The position numbers and the translations under genes were made by a program. This document shows positions 5,548 through 6,202 of a stretch of DNA of 6,202 nt, piece by piece. How positions within the stretch are numbered: the first letter of the stretch is position 1; every line of letters starts with the position of its first letter. This stretch comes from a bacterium (GTDB taxonomy: Bacteria; Vulcanimicrobiota; Xenobia; RGZZ01). Below the pieces are notes generated by a model. The model did not search any database. It was not told the origin of the DNA and saw only the letters and a list, made by a program, of their open reading frames with translations. The DNA lies in assembly GCA_021782195.1 (NCBI GenBank), contig JAJXVI010000160.1, positions 1-6,202 on the forward strand, written 5' to 3'.

Positions 5548-6202
5548 CTATCGGGTATGTCTCCACGTCTTTCGTCCAGCCGGCCGCGACCGGCGCAGGA
5601 AATCTTCAAGGACGCGGGCTTCTCGTCGGAGAATGCGGGCCAGGTCCTTGCGCCCCTCTCCACGGAGCCAGGAGCACAACGCGTTCATGAGTTGCGCGAG
5701 GTCGTGGCGTTCAATGTAGTACGTGCGCGTTTTTCGACGGCGGTGATAGTCCTGCAGTGACGGGCCGTCGCCTGCTCGAGCCCGGTAGGTCTCCGGTCGT
5801 CCGAAAGAGTCTCCGGCTACGCTCAGTGCAGGGTTTGGACTGCCGACGTGCGGGTCGCTGTCTTTGGCGCTGTCACATCCGGTCTCCGTCATGTGCGCTT
5901 CCAGGAAAACGGGGAGCGTCACTTCAGTCTGGCCGAGAACTCGGAGGCATTGATACAACCGATATCGAGTCTCCAGTTCGGCGTCGGCATCGAGACCGAT
6001 GAACCGGTCGAGAGCCTGCTGGTAGAAAAGTGCAGCATGCTGGAACATTCCGGATTCCCACGCAGTGGTGGCGCGATAGGAGTAATAACGAGCTTCAGCC
6101 TCGCGCGCATCAAGCGCTCGTCGCTCTGCGAGTGCCTCGCCCAGTAGCGGGCCTGTTGCCTCTTCCTGACCCGAGACCCGCGCAACCTCACCCAGGTGCG
6201 CG
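5548..6202 (-). CDS. TPR-like repeat protein, 5' part beyond window edge
   Basis: The frame is open from the right edge to TAG at 5548-5550: 217 residues of the C-terminal part. Numbering from the first whole codon, 34-70 read like a tetratricopeptide helix pair (ARYYSYRATTAWESG, then AALFYQQALDRF), and 72-104 could be a second, weaker unit with RYRLYQCLRVLGQTE. Residues 105-148 are Ser/Asp/Gly/Pro-rich and probably disordered. The end (152-217) is helical and very Arg-rich. ATG at 6048 is inside the repeat, which continues smoothly upstream, so it is not the true start. TPRs mediate protein contacts; partner and role are unknown. The family cannot be named from this part: it could belong to a regulator, a scaffold or a longer enzyme. 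It is convergent with the metallopeptidase gene. Confidence 0.72.
   Translation of the reverse strand, partial: AHLGEVARVSGQEEATGPLLGEALAERRALDAREAEARYYSYRATTAWESGMFQHAALFYQQALDRFIGLDADAELETRYRLYQCLRVLGQTEVTLPVFLEAHMTETGCDSAKDSDPHVGSPNPALSVAGDSFGRPETYRARAGDGPSLQDYHRRRKTRTYYIERHDLAQLMNALCSWLRGEGRKDLARILRREARVLEDFLRRSRPAGRKTWRHTR

Overview
This is a stretch of bacterial chromosome, GC-rich by eye, with ordinary housekeeping and cell-envelope genes. It shows no phage, IS, CRISPR or tRNA signature. The phylum cannot be fixed from the sequence. LepA is canonical. The YgjP-type metallopeptidase resembles the actinobacterial form of the family, as I remember it. A secreted SLT lytic transglycosylase and a TPM-domain protein occur in many phyla. 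Both promoters I can support have the form TTGACA-N18-TAnnAT, and two of the four genes whose start is in the window begin with TTG.

Layout. (1) 1-754, minus: 5' part of a secreted lytic transglycosylase, cut by the left edge, with a TTG start and a signal peptide. (2) 755-1356: 602 bases without a gene. It holds a minus-strand sigma70-type promoter at 1048-1077 and, between promoter and TTG, a leader of about 285 nt with several strong, partly competing stem-loops. (3) 1357-2460, plus: TPM-domain membrane protein with a signal peptide, one clear membrane span and a long Gly/Ser/Trp low-complexity tail. (4) 2461-2706: convergent spacer with two GC hairpins. (5) 2707-4524, minus: lepA (elongation factor 4), with a TTG start and its own promoter at 4617-4646. 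(6) 4525-4906: divergent spacer with a perfect 8-7-8 inverted repeat. (7) 4907-5533, plus: YgjP-like zinc metallopeptidase. (8) 5548-6202, minus: 3' part of a TPR-like protein, cut by the right edge, ending 14 bases from the convergent metallopeptidase.

The genes do not form one operon; each complete gene has opposite-strand neighbours. Two of them act on or in the envelope (transglycosylase, TPM protein). LepA acts on ribosomes in the cytoplasm. I see no complete new multi-gene system. The least explained items are the structured leader of the transglycosylase gene, the tail of the TPM protein, the His/Cys cluster around the transglycosylase active site and the inverted repeat between lepA and the metallopeptidase gene.
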